This document shows positions 36,318-43,990 of a DNA stretch of 64,000 nt, piece by piece. The position numbers and the translations under genes are program-made. The stretch covers positions 1 through 64,000 of the forward strand of contig JAIESR010000018.1 in the NCBI GenBank assembly GCA_019745775.1, given 5' to 3'. How positions within the stretch are numbered: position 1 is the stretch's first letter; every line of letters begins with the position of its first letter. Source of the stretch: Xanthobacteraceae bacterium (GTDB lineage Bacteria; Pseudomonadota; Alphaproteobacteria; Rhizobiales; Xanthobacteraceae). The notes beneath the pieces were generated by a model. The model saw nothing but the letters and a program-made list of their open reading frames with translations, searched no databases and was not told the origin of the DNA.

Positions 36318-38504
36318 ATGGACGACCGCACGCACCAGCACGGCGCTCACGGCCACGGCGGCCGCGTGCACATTCACGCCAGCGTCGATCATCTGGCGAG
36401 CCAGGCCGGCCAGAGCGCGCGGCTCGCCATCCGCCTCGACGGCGCGCTGATGGAATCCCTGGGCGTCGCCGCCGACGCGCTGGTGCGGGTCGCGACCGAC
36501 CGCGGCCGCAGCATCCTCGCCAGGCTCGATCCGCCCGCCGACGCCGACCGCGGCTCCGGCATCGTGCGGCTCGACCGCTTCGTGCGGCAGGCGTTGAAAG
36601 CGCATCTCAACGAAACGGTCGACATCGAGCCGGCCGAGGCGCGGCCGGTTCATCGCGTCGAGCTCAATCCCGCGGTCGACGTCTCGATGGCGCACGACCT
36701 CGTGCCGCACATCAAGCAGGTGCTGGTCGAGGCGCGCACGCCGGTCTCGATCGGCGCGGTGCTCTACGTCCCCTTCCCCAAGTCGCACGCCGGCACCACC
36801 TACGAGGTCCAGCACGTCGCCGACGGCCCGGGCGTGGTCGACGATACCACCGAGATCGCGCTGCAATACCACGACGCGCATCTGCCGGACGGCGCCTTCG
36901 ACGTCACCTTCGAGGACGTCGGCGGCCTCAGCAAGCAGATCAAGCTGATCCGCGAGCTGGTGCAGCTGCCGCTGTCGCATCCGCAGGTCTATCGCCACCT
37001 CGGCATCAACCCGCCGCGCGGCATCATCCTCTACGGTCCGCCGGGCTCCGGCAAATCGCATCTGGCGCGCGCCGTCGCCAACGAGGTCGACGCGCGCTTC
37101 TACTACATCAACGGCCCGGACGTGATCGGCACCTATACCGGCGAGACCGAGGCGAACCTGCGCCGCATGTTCAACGAGGCCGGCCACCACGCGCCGTCGA
37201 TCATCTTCATCGACGAGCTCGACGCCATGGCGCCCAAGCGCGGCGAGACCGGCGCCCATGCCGACACCCGCACGGTGACGCAACTGCTCGCGCTGATGGA
37301 CGGCCTGAAGCGCGTCGATTCCGTGATCGTGATCGGCACCACCAACCGCATCGACGCCGTCGATCCGGCGTTCCGCAGGCCCGGCCGTTTCGACCGCGAG
37401 ATATTCATCGGCCCGCCCGACGCCGCCGGCCGCCGCGAGATTCTGGAAATCCATAGCCGCGAGATGCCGCTCTCCGACGACGCGCAGCGTTATCTCGACG
37501 AGATCGCGAAGCGCACCCATGGCTTCCTCGGCGCCGACCTGATGGAGCTTTGCCGCGACGCCGGCCTGTCGCGGCTGCGCCGCAGCGCCGGCAACCTCTC
37601 CGACCATCGCGCCGCCTTCAGGATCCCGCTCGAAGACCTCCGGGTCGAGCGCGAGGATTTCGAGCTGGCGCTGTCGCAGATCCGCCCCTCGGCGCTGCGC
37701 GAGACCCTGATCAGCGTGCCGGACGTGTCGTGGAACGACATCGGCGGGCTCGCGGCGGTGAAGCGCAGGTTGCAGGAGACGGTCGAGCTGCCGCTGCGCA
37801 ATCCGCAGCTCCTCACCGCCAGCGGCCTGCCGCCGCATGTGGGTGTGCTGCTCTACGGCCCGCCCGGCACCGGCAAGACGCTGCTGGCCAAGGCACTGGC
37901 CAACGAGTGCGGGGTGAACTTCATCTCGGTCGACGGGCCGGAAATCTTCACCAAGTGGCTGGGCGAGTCGGAAGAAGGCGTGCGGCAGATCTTCCGCATT
38001 GCACGACAGGTCGCCCCCACCGTGATCTTCTTCGACCAGCTCGAAGCGATCGCGCCGATCCGCGGGGCGCACGCCGGCTCGATGACCACCGACCGGGTGG
38101 TGAGCCAGCTGCTCGCCGAGCTCGACGGCGTCGAGCAGCTCTCGCGCGTGATCGTGCTCGGCGCCACCAACCGCATCGACCTGATCGATCCCTCGATCCT
38201 GCGCCCGGGCCGGTTCGGCGTGCACATCCCGGTCGGGCTGCCGGACGCCGCCGAGCGCAAGCAGATTCTGCAGGTCTGCCTGCGCGGCGCCGGCGACGCC
38301 GCCGCGATCGAGGCGATCGTCACCGCCATCGTGCCGCTGACCGACGGCTATTCCGGCGCGACGCTCCGGCAGCTCTGCGACGACGCCAAGCGCGCCGCGA
38401 TCAAGCGCACCAATTTCACCAAGGTCGCCGCGCCGACCGTCGCCGACATGCACGAAGCGATCGAGGCCCAGCGCGCCGAGAAGAAGGAAAACAAGAATGG
38501 CTGA
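36318..38504 (+). CDS. CDC48/p97-type AAA+ ATPase with N-domain and two AAA modules
   Basis: The 728-aa protein has a His-rich start (HQHGAHGHGG), then a CDC48-type N-domain (about 17-190) with VRLDRFVRQALKAHLNETV, the counterpart of the p97 IRMNRVVRNNL stretch. Two AAA modules follow. D1 is complete: Walker A GPPGSGKS (240-247), Walker B IIFIDE (295-300) and arginine fingers in RRPGRFDRE. D2 has Walker A GPPGTGKT (514-521) and RPGRF, but Walker B is VIFFDQ with Gln574 in place of the catalytic Glu (codon CAG at 38037). It should bind but hardly hydrolyse ATP in D2. CDC48 proteins unfold or extract client proteins. Here the clients may be the flanking cupins or ring-cleavage enzymes. The stop overlaps the next cupin gene by eight bases. 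Confidence 0.88.
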   Translation: MDDRTHQHGAHGHGGRVHIHASVDHLASQAGQSARLAIRLDGALMESLGVAADALVRVATDRGRSILARLDPPADADRGSGIVRLDRFVRQALKAHLNETVDIEPAEARPVHRVELNPAVDVSMAHDLVPHIKQVLVEARTPVSIGAVLYVPFPKSHAGTTYEVQHVADGPGVVDDTTEIALQYHDAHLPDGAFDVTFEDVGGLSKQIKLIRELVQLPLSHPQVYRHLGINPPRGIILYGPPGSGKSHLARAVANEVDARFYYINGPDVIGTYTGETEANLRRMFNEAGHHAPSIIFIDELDAMAPKRGETGAHADTRTVTQLLALMDGLKRVDSVIVIGTTNRIDAVDPAFRRPGRFDREIFIGPPDAAGRREILEIHSREMPLSDDAQRYLDEIAKRTHGFLGADLMELCRDAGLSRLRRSAGNLSDHRAAFRIPLEDLRVEREDFELALSQIRPSALRETLISVPDVSWNDIGGLAAVKRRLQETVELPLRNPQLLTASGLPPHVGVLLYGPPGTGKTLLAKALANECGVNFISVDGPEIFTKWLGESEEGVRQIFRIARQVAPTVIFFDQLEAIAPIRGAHAGSMTTDRVVSQLLAELDGVEQLSRVIVLGATNRIDLIDPSILRPGRFGVHIPVGLPDAAERKQILQVCLRGAGDAAAIEAIVTAIVPLTDGYSGATLRQLCDDAKRAAIKRTNFTKVAAPTVADMHEAIEAQRAEKKENKNG

Positions 38505-39009
38505 GATCGAACGCACCCGCGAGCGCGAGCGGCCGCCCCTCTCCGACAATCCCTACGAGAAGGTGATGCGCCAGCGCGCGGCGATGCTAGAGCGCAACAA
38601 GACCGGACCGATCGTGGTGCGCAAGGCCGACCGCCCGATGCAGCAGGCGCGGCAGGGGAAGCTGCGCTACTATCTCGAGCCGCTCACGCACCCGGAAACG
38701 CCGCTACAGATGTGGCGGGTGTTCACCCACGAGATCCGCACCAAGTCCGGCAAGCACCGCCACCAGGGCGGGCTCGTCATCTATGTGCTCGAAGGCAAGG
38801 GCTATTCCATCGTCGAAGGCCAGCGCATCGACTGGGAGAAAGGCGACCTGGTGCTGCTGCCGCTGCATCCGAACGAGGTCGAGCACCAGCATTTCAATCT
38901 CGATCCCGAGAAGCCGTCGGTCTGGTGCGCGTTCATCCACCTGCCAATCCAGGAATACCTGGCGTCGGACCTTCAGCAGACGGAGAACTCCCCGGATTTC
39001 AAAGGGTGA
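38497..39009 (+). CDS. Small cupin-domain protein with intact metal motif (cupin B)
   Basis: The 170-aa protein has a charged N-terminal part (residues 1-50) and one cupin barrel with SGKHRHQGGLVIYVLEGKG (first motif, two His) and PNEVEHQHFN (second motif His residues), so a metal such as Fe(II) or Mn(II) is likely bound. It is the paralog of cupin A (35647-36186), and the two bracket the CDC48-like ATPase. Its ATG lies inside the last codons of the ATPase gene, which implies coupled translation and a matched dose. It could be an oxygenase, an isomerase or a small-molecule binder; the family alone does not decide. Confidence 0.78.
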   Translation: MAEIERTRERERPPLSDNPYEKVMRQRAAMLERNKTGPIVVRKADRPMQQARQGKLRYYLEPLTHPETPLQMWRVFTHEIRTKSGKHRHQGGLVIYVLEGKGYSIVEGQRIDWEKGDLVLLPLHPNEVEHQHFNLDPEKPSVWCAFIHLPIQEYLASDLQQTENSPDFKG

Positions 39010-39112
39010 GCACGCCGCATTGCACAATTGCATCTCGACTCTTTGAAATTTTGATCCGACAATTCCTGCCAAGCGCAGGCGCACCGACCTGACGCATTCG
39101 GGAGGGACTTCC

Positions 39113-40354
39113 ATGGATCGACGCGACTTCTTGCTATCCTCGACGCTCGCGGCCGCCGCGACGGCCGCCACCGCAACATCGAGCCAAGTTCTCGCGCAAA
39201 CCCAGCTTGCGCAGTCCAGGATCGAGACCGAGCCGGGCGTGAACATGGATCGCCCCAACACCGCTTACGAAGGCAGCAAGCTCAATCGCAAGCTCGAGAT
39301 CGTGAACCTGCTCGACCTCGAAACCGAGGCGCAGAAGGTCCTCCCCGCCGGCGGCTTCGGCTATATCTCCGGCGGCTCCGGCGCCAATTGGACCCGGCGC
39401 GAGAACACCGAGGCGTTCAGCCGCGTCAACATCGAGCCGCAGGCGCTGTCGGGCGTTTCCAAGGTCGACTTGGCGACCGAGATCCTCGGCTCGAAGCTCT
39501 CGATGCCGATCTTCGTGCCGCCGATGGGCAGCCATGGTCTCGCTCATGTGGACAAGGAAGCCGCGACGGCGCGCGGTGTCGCCGCCGTCGGGACGCTGAT
39601 GACCACCTCGACGGTCGCGAACCTGAGCATGGAGGAGATCGCGTCCCACAATCCCGGACCGAAGTGGTTCCAGCTCTATGTGCCGACCGACCGCGGCTAC
39701 ACCCGCGAACTCCTCCAGCGCGCCAAGGCCGCCGGCTACACCGCGATCGCGCCGACCGTCGACAATGTCTGGGCCTATCCGCGCGAGGAGAACATCCGCA
39801 ACGTGTTCCGGCCGCCGTCGACGCTCGGGCGCGGCAACCTGCCCCGCGGCGTCGATCCCGGCACCGGGGCGAAGATGCTCGGCGCGCGCAAGCGCGACCT
39901 CGACTGGAAGGACCTCGAGTGGATCAAGCAGGAGGCCGGCGGCCTCGCCGTCATGCCCAAGGGCGTGCAGTCCGCCAAGGCGGCGGCGATGGCGGTGAAG
40001 GTCGGCCTCGACGGCGTCTGGGTGTCGAACCACGGCGGCCGCGCCTTCGACGGCGTGCAGGCGACCATCACCGTGCTGCCGCGGATCGCGCAGGCGATCG
40101 ACGGCCGCATCCCGATCGTGTTCGACTCGGGCGTGCGCCGTGCCGATCACGTGTTCAAGGCGCTGGCGCTCGGCGCCAATGTGGTCGGCATGGGCCGGCC
40201 GATCATGTACGGCCTCGCGCTCGGTGGTGCGCAAGGCGTGCAGAGCGTGCTCGAGCACGTGCGCGACAACCTCACGATCGTAATGCGGCTCGCCGGCACC
40301 AAGAACATCAAGGAGATCACGCGCGACTACATCGCGCCGCCGGCGATCGCGTAG
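39113..40354 (+). CDS. Tat-exported FMN-dependent 2-hydroxyacid dehydrogenase or oxidase
   Basis: The 413-aa precursor begins DRRDFLLSS with a twin-arginine signal, about 28 residues long. The FMN barrel of the lactate/mandelate/glycolate oxidase family follows: GFGYISGGSGANWTRREN, PIFVPPMGSHGLAH, MPKGVQS (FMN-binding Lys) and the catalytic His307 in SNHGGRAFDGV, ending with GRPIMYGLALGG. SNHGGR-AFDG instead of SNHGGRQLD marks a divergent subgroup. GGGAGG spaced by about eight bases supports the start. As last gene of the cluster it may oxidise a hydroxyacid (for instance a mandelate-like compound) in the periplasm before uptake. A repeat with strong hairpins follows. Confidence 0.85.
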   Translation: MDRRDFLLSSTLAAAATAATATSSQVLAQTQLAQSRIETEPGVNMDRPNTAYEGSKLNRKLEIVNLLDLETEAQKVLPAGGFGYISGGSGANWTRRENTEAFSRVNIEPQALSGVSKVDLATEILGSKLSMPIFVPPMGSHGLAHVDKEAATARGVAAVGTLMTTSTVANLSMEEIASHNPGPKWFQLYVPTDRGYTRELLQRAKAAGYTAIAPTVDNVWAYPREENIRNVFRPPSTLGRGNLPRGVDPGTGAKMLGARKRDLDWKDLEWIKQEAGGLAVMPKGVQSAKAAAMAVKVGLDGVWVSNHGGRAFDGVQATITVLPRIAQAIDGRIPIVFDSGVRRADHVFKALALGANVVGMGRPIMYGLALGGAQGVQSVLEHVRDNLTIVMRLAGTKNIKEITRDYIAPPAIA

Positions 40355-40447
40355 ACTTTCTCGCGACACCAGCGCCGATGCGGGGACGGCTCAGCGGCAT
40401 GATGCCCTTCCCTATGTGAGTTGTGTCAGCGCCGCGGACTCGCTCGG

Positions 40448-40572
40448 CTCCCTCTCCCCGTTGGGGAGAGGGGTGGGGTGAGGGGGACTGGGTCTCTCGA
40501 TAGGTTTGAACCTACGTCCCTCGTTAGGTTCGAACCCCTCACCCTAACCCTCTCCCCTCCGGGAGAGGGGAC
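40448..40572. repeat. Palindromic repeat with CTCTCCCC arms (R6)
   Basis: CCCTCTCCCCGTTGGGGAGAGGG and CCCTCACCC..CTCTCCCCTCCGGGAGAGG arms form two hairpins that also pair with each other (GTGAGGGGG against CCCCTCACC). Between them GGTTTGAACCTACG and GGTTCGAACC form a central stem. It lies between convergent genes, so it can serve as a terminator for both. Confidence 0.75.
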
Positions 40573-40628
40573 GCACCGAGTTCGCCGCTCGTTCGCACAC
40601 TCGCTCGTCGAGTCCAGCGTCACTATAC

Positions 40629-41933
40629 CTACGCCCAGCTCGACGCCTTGCGCCGCGCTTCGTCGGTGCGGCGCCAGTAGTTCTGCCAGTCGGCGGTCGG
40701 GCCGATGCCGTCGATCGCCGCCGGGCCCGTCAGCTTCGGCGCCGTCTCCCCATCGAGCACCATCAACGGCTTGCCGCCATTGCCGGCCTCGTCGATGGCG
40801 CGGCGCAGGATGCGCCGGTAGGCGGCGATCGCCTTGTCGGATTGCCCGAGATGCTCGTTGGTGCGGTCCTGGATCGCGCCCATCGACTCGCAGGCCCACT
40901 GGTCGTGCACGTTGATGTCGGCCCCCATGCCCGTGTAGGTCTCGTGCTCCTGCTCGTGCGGATCGAAGCCGTAATTGTTGCTCTTGTTCTTGCGCGGGAC
41001 GTAGTCGGGCAGCTCGTAGAGCTCCAGCCGCTGGCGCCGCATCTCGTCCTTGTCGACCGGGCCGCCGAAGCTGGTGAAGATCGCGTACCAGTAGTGCGTC
41101 GCGTCGTCGGTCGGCACGTGCCACTGTGTGATCGTCATCTCGCGGCTGAGCGGGATGTGGAACGCGTGCGGGAACAGCAGGTTGGTGACGCGGATGTGGG
41201 TCGAGGCGTCGCTGAGCCGCCGCGTCGTGAGGATACGCAGGCCATAGTCGGTCGGCTCGACGTCGATCTGCGGCCGCGTGTGCTCGCGCACGATCTGCGT
41301 GATCGGCATGTCGGAGTCCGCCGACTTGTCGCGGAACAGCCGGCCGTAGGTGTCGCCGGATTTGTCGTCGTTGAAGAAGCGATGCAGGAACGAGGTGTGC
41401 GCGGGATCGATGCCCACTTCAAGAGACTGCAGCCAGTTGCAATCGATGAAGCCCTTGAACGCGAAGGTGTGCGACGAAGGCGCCACGAAGCAGTCGAAAT
41501 GCGGGAACGGCGGCGGCTCGCCCGGGCCCATATAGGCAAAGAGAATCCCGTTCTTCTCCGCCACCGGATAGGCCTTCTGGCGGATGCCGTCGCACAGGCG
41601 GCTGCCTTCCGGCTCCGCCGGCGTCTCCAGGCATTTGCCGTTCACGTCGAACAGCCAGCCATGGAAGGCGCAGCGCAAGCCACCGTTCTCGAGTCGGCCG
41701 AATGCGAGATCGGTGCCGCGATGCGGACAGGAGCGGCCGACCAGGCCGTAGCGCCCCTCCCCGTCCTTGAAGATCACGAGGTCTTCGCCGAGCAGCCGGA
41801 GCGGCTTGATCGGGCGGTTGCCGGCGAGCTCGTCGGTGAGCGCCGCCGGCTGCCAATAGCGCCGCATCAGCGTGCCCGCCGGCGTGCCCGCCCCGATGCG
41901 CGTGATGAGATCGTTCTGTTCCTGGCTGAGCAT
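40629..41933 (-). CDS. Rieske non-heme iron oxygenase, large subunit (phthalate dioxygenase-like)
   Basis: The 434-aa protein has the Rieske [2Fe-2S] motif CPHRG (Cys69, His71) and CAFHGW (Cys88, His91), followed by the mononuclear iron site D-x2-H-x4-H: Asp176, His179 and His184 in GIDPAHTSFLHRFF. NW and LLFP-type segments mark the one-component alpha3 group, such as phthalate 4,5-dioxygenase and vanillate demethylase. It needs a reductase, and none is encoded nearby. It is convergent with the aromatic cluster and probably acts on a related aromatic acid. The ATG at 41933 is followed by the conserved start LSQEQNDLITRIG. Confidence 0.9.
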   Translation of the reverse strand: MLSQEQNDLITRIGAGTPAGTLMRRYWQPAALTDELAGNRPIKPLRLLGEDLVIFKDGEGRYGLVGRSCPHRGTDLAFGRLENGGLRCAFHGWLFDVNGKCLETPAEPEGSRLCDGIRQKAYPVAEKNGILFAYMGPGEPPPFPHFDCFVAPSSHTFAFKGFIDCNWLQSLEVGIDPAHTSFLHRFFNDDKSGDTYGRLFRDKSADSDMPITQIVREHTRPQIDVEPTDYGLRILTTRRLSDASTHIRVTNLLFPHAFHIPLSREMTITQWHVPTDDATHYWYAIFTSFGGPVDKDEMRRQRLELYELPDYVPRKNKSNNYGFDPHEQEHETYTGMGADINVHDQWACESMGAIQDRTNEHLGQSDKAIAAYRRILRRAIDEAGNGGKPLMVLDGETAPKLTGPAAIDGIGPTADWQNYWRRTDEARRKASSWA

Positions 41934-42058
41934 GGCGGCCCTCGCTGATCACGCCTCCTTTATACGACCGCCCGACGGCGGGTTCCACCGATCCGGAACC
42001 GGTCGCGGCGCGCCCGCGTTGTCACTTGCAGGCAGCGGTGTGACAGAAGGAGCCGGCG

Positions 42059-42211
42059 ATGCACAAAGAACAAGGCAGAACCGTCGAATCGCCGGTCGAG
42101 GCCCGGCAGGGATTTCTTGATCGGCCGGTGCTGGCGGTGCTGGTGGTCAGCGTGACGCTGCTGCTGGTGCTCTACGGTTTCATCTATTTCGGATTCTTCG
42201 GAACGTCGTGA
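42059..42211 (+). CDS. Single-span small membrane protein, 50 aa
   Basis: The frame codes for MHKEQGRTVESPVEARQ, then a single hydrophobic helix (about residues 24-49, VLAVLVVSVTLLLVLYGFIYFGFFG in total) and a stop. AAGGAG lies six bases upstream of the ATG, an excellent ribosome binding site. Charge (polar, basic N-terminus) suggests the N-terminus stays in the cytoplasm. It is shorter than the cut-off of most gene finders. It is divergent from the Rieske gene and convergent with the MBL-fold gene. No known domain; such peptides often stabilise membrane complexes. Confidence 0.6.
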   Translation: MHKEQGRTVESPVEARQGFLDRPVLAVLVVSVTLLLVLYGFIYFGFFGTS

Positions 42212-42248
42212 TCGCCCAGGTGGATCGGTCGGCGCAAGAGGAACTGGG

Positions 42249-43103
42249 CTAGCGCCCCGGCAGCGCTACCACTTTCGGCGTCGCCGGCAGCGTCGCCTTG
42301 GAGACGACGAGCGACGGCGAGAACGCGGTCTCGGTCTCCCACTTCAGTTCACGCGCCCGGGCGAGGAAGCGCTCCAGCGTATAGCGGCTGAAGAAGTGCA
42401 TCGGAACGATCAGCGGCGCCTTCAGCGACTGCAACACCTCCATCATCCCGTCGGAATCGAGCGTCATCGTGCCGTCGACCGGCGCGAACACCACGTCGAG
42501 CCGGCCGATCTCGTCGAGCTGCTGCTGGTTGAGCGTGTGATGCAGATGGCCGAGATGGCCGATGCAGAGCTGCGCCACCTCGAAGATGAAGATCGAGTTG
42601 CCGTGGCGCTCGGTGCCGCCGTCGTAATAGTTGCGGATGTTGGTCGGTACGTTGCGCACGCGCACGTCGCGCACCGACACGTCGTAGCGCGCCGGCTTGT
42701 CCTGGCTGACGCCCCAGCCGCGCAGCACGTGCGGGATGCGCGGATCGGGCCGGTCGGTGTAGTGCGTGGTGTGGGCGTGGTTCATGGTGGCGATGTCGGG
42801 CAGCCCCTGAGGCCTGACATAGTCGTTGTAGTCGGTGGCGATGCGCACACCCTGTGGGCTCTCGATCAGGAAGGTCGAGTGGCCGACGTAGTCGACGCGG
42901 ATCTGGTCCGGATTGAGCGCGAGCCGCAGCGACGCCGGCGTCGCACGTGGTTGGTTGCGCGCGATCAGCCCCGGGCAAGTTTCGTTCATCTCGGGCTTGG
43001 TCGCGGCCGGCGGCTGGGCGAGCTGGGCGGCGGCGGGGGTTGACAGCACCAGGGCGCCGACGAGCGCGAACGGCACAATCACGGTGCGAGTCGGACTTGC
43101 CAC
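42249..43103 (-). CDS. Secreted MBL-fold metallohydrolase-like protein
   Basis: The 284-aa precursor starts with GTG at 43103, supported by GAGGAG seven bases upstream, and has a signal peptide ending near PAAAQ. The fold resembles UlaG/MBL-like hydrolases: VDYVGHSTFLIESPQGVRIATDYNDYVRP, MNHAHTTHYTD (MBL-type metal region, with the usual SHxHxDH reduced to NHAHTTHYTD), CIGHLGHLHHTL and the C-terminal VPMHFF. The many His suggest that metal binding is kept. The mature protein would be periplasmic. It has a long N-terminal extension before the fold containing ETCPGLI. Substrate unknown. Confidence 0.75.
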   Translation of the reverse strand: MASPTRTVIVPFALVGALVLSTPAAAQLAQPPAATKPEMNETCPGLIARNQPRATPASLRLALNPDQIRVDYVGHSTFLIESPQGVRIATDYNDYVRPQGLPDIATMNHAHTTHYTDRPDPRIPHVLRGWGVSQDKPARYDVSVRDVRVRNVPTNIRNYYDGGTERHGNSIFIFEVAQLCIGHLGHLHHTLNQQQLDEIGRLDVVFAPVDGTMTLDSDGMMEVLQSLKAPLIVPMHFFSRYTLERFLARARELKWETETAFSPSLVVSKATLPATPKVVALPGR

Positions 43104-43254
43104 GTGCGGACTCCTCAGACTATCAAGCCTGACACGAAACCAGCCGGCAATAAAGCTACGACCAGGACCGGAGCTTGCCCACGGCAATATGTCCGGGAAC
43201 TTTTCAGCCCGTTGCCGCTTGAAAGGCGTCAGGGTGTAAAGTCGGAAACAACCT

Positions 43255-43896
43255 GTGTTTCAGCAAATAGTCGACTTTTGCAGCTCGTACGGCGGGATGC
43301 TTTGGCTGGCCGCCCTGAGCGATTTGGCGATCGCCCTCGCCTATTTCGCCATCCCCCTCACGATGGCTGTCGTGCTGCGCCACCGGAAGGACGACATCCC
43401 CTACCCCTGGTTGTGGACCCTGTTTGTGGTCTTCATCGTCGCTTGTGGGCTGACCCATGTCGGTCATCTCTGGTCGACGCTCTCAGGCGCGCAGTATTTG
43501 GCTGCCCAGGTGATTATCGGGTTGATCACCGCGCTCGCTTCCGTCGGAACTGCCATCGCTTTCGCCTTTGTGCTTCCGCAGATCAAGAATCTACCTTCGC
43601 CGAAAAGACAGCGTCTGCTGCTGGAAGAAATGGTAACGATGCGTACCGCCGAGAAAGATCGACTCATTCGCGAGATCAACCATCGAGTCGGCAACCAACT
43701 TCAGATCATGGGCGCTCTTGTTCGACTTGAGCGAAACCGTACCGAAAACCCCGAGGCGGTGCGGATATTGGACCGCCTGAACTCCGAGCTTATGAAGCTG
43801 GAGGAGCGGCATCACGCCCATTCGAAAGTCGACTATCTTGGACCGAAAGTACAACAAGATCAGTTACCTCTGGACAGTGCGATACAACAGGCGTGA
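43255..43896 (+). CDS. Ethylene-receptor-like membrane protein with HisKA_2 helix, no ATPase domain
   Basis: The 213-aa product has three predicted helices in its first 110 residues that read like the plant ETR1 ethylene-binding domain. These include SDLAIALAYFAIPL (Asp23, Tyr30, Pro34) and FIVACGLTHVGHLW (Cys64, His68), the positions of the copper ligands and neighbours. A linker leads into a HisKA_2-type dimerisation helix with His143 in REINHRVGNQLQIMGALVRLE. The protein stops about 70 residues later, before any HATPase domain, so it cannot phosphorylate itself in the usual way. The start is GTG with a weak site (GGAAA). It may be a truncated or split kinase, or a phosphotransfer scaffold. 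A strong hairpin follows. Confidence 0.8.
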   Translation: MFQQIVDFCSSYGGMLWLAALSDLAIALAYFAIPLTMAVVLRHRKDDIPYPWLWTLFVVFIVACGLTHVGHLWSTLSGAQYLAAQVIIGLITALASVGTAIAFAFVLPQIKNLPSPKRQRLLLEEMVTMRTAEKDRLIREINHRVGNQLQIMGALVRLERNRTENPEAVRILDRLNSELMKLEERHHAHSKVDYLGPKVQQDQLPLDSAIQQA

Positions 43897-43937
43897 CGAT
43901 CAATGCAGCGGTCCGAGAGGTGTAGACCAAACAGAAC

Positions 43938-43962
43938 GATGCCCGGGCATGGCCCGGGCATC
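43938..43962. terminator. Bidirectional terminator hairpin
   Basis: A perfect 11-bp stem GATGCCCGGGC (43938-43948) / GCCCGGGCATC (43952-43962) with loop ATG sits between two convergent genes. The minus-strand side is followed by a T-rich stretch (GTTCTGTTTGG). Confidence 0.8.
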
Positions 43963-43990
43963 GCATATTCCTGATGACGCGTAACGCTGC

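Noticed and set aside
36237-38549. 770-aa open frame antisense to the CDC48-like gene
   Set aside because: Shadow frame of a long high-GC gene; composition is low-complexity His/Asp/Arg/Val.
43255-43896. Frameshifted full-length ethylene-receptor kinase
   Set aside because: No HATPase motifs (N-box, G-box) are seen in any frame in the 90 bases to the terminator or in the next gene, so a simple frameshift does not explain the short protein.
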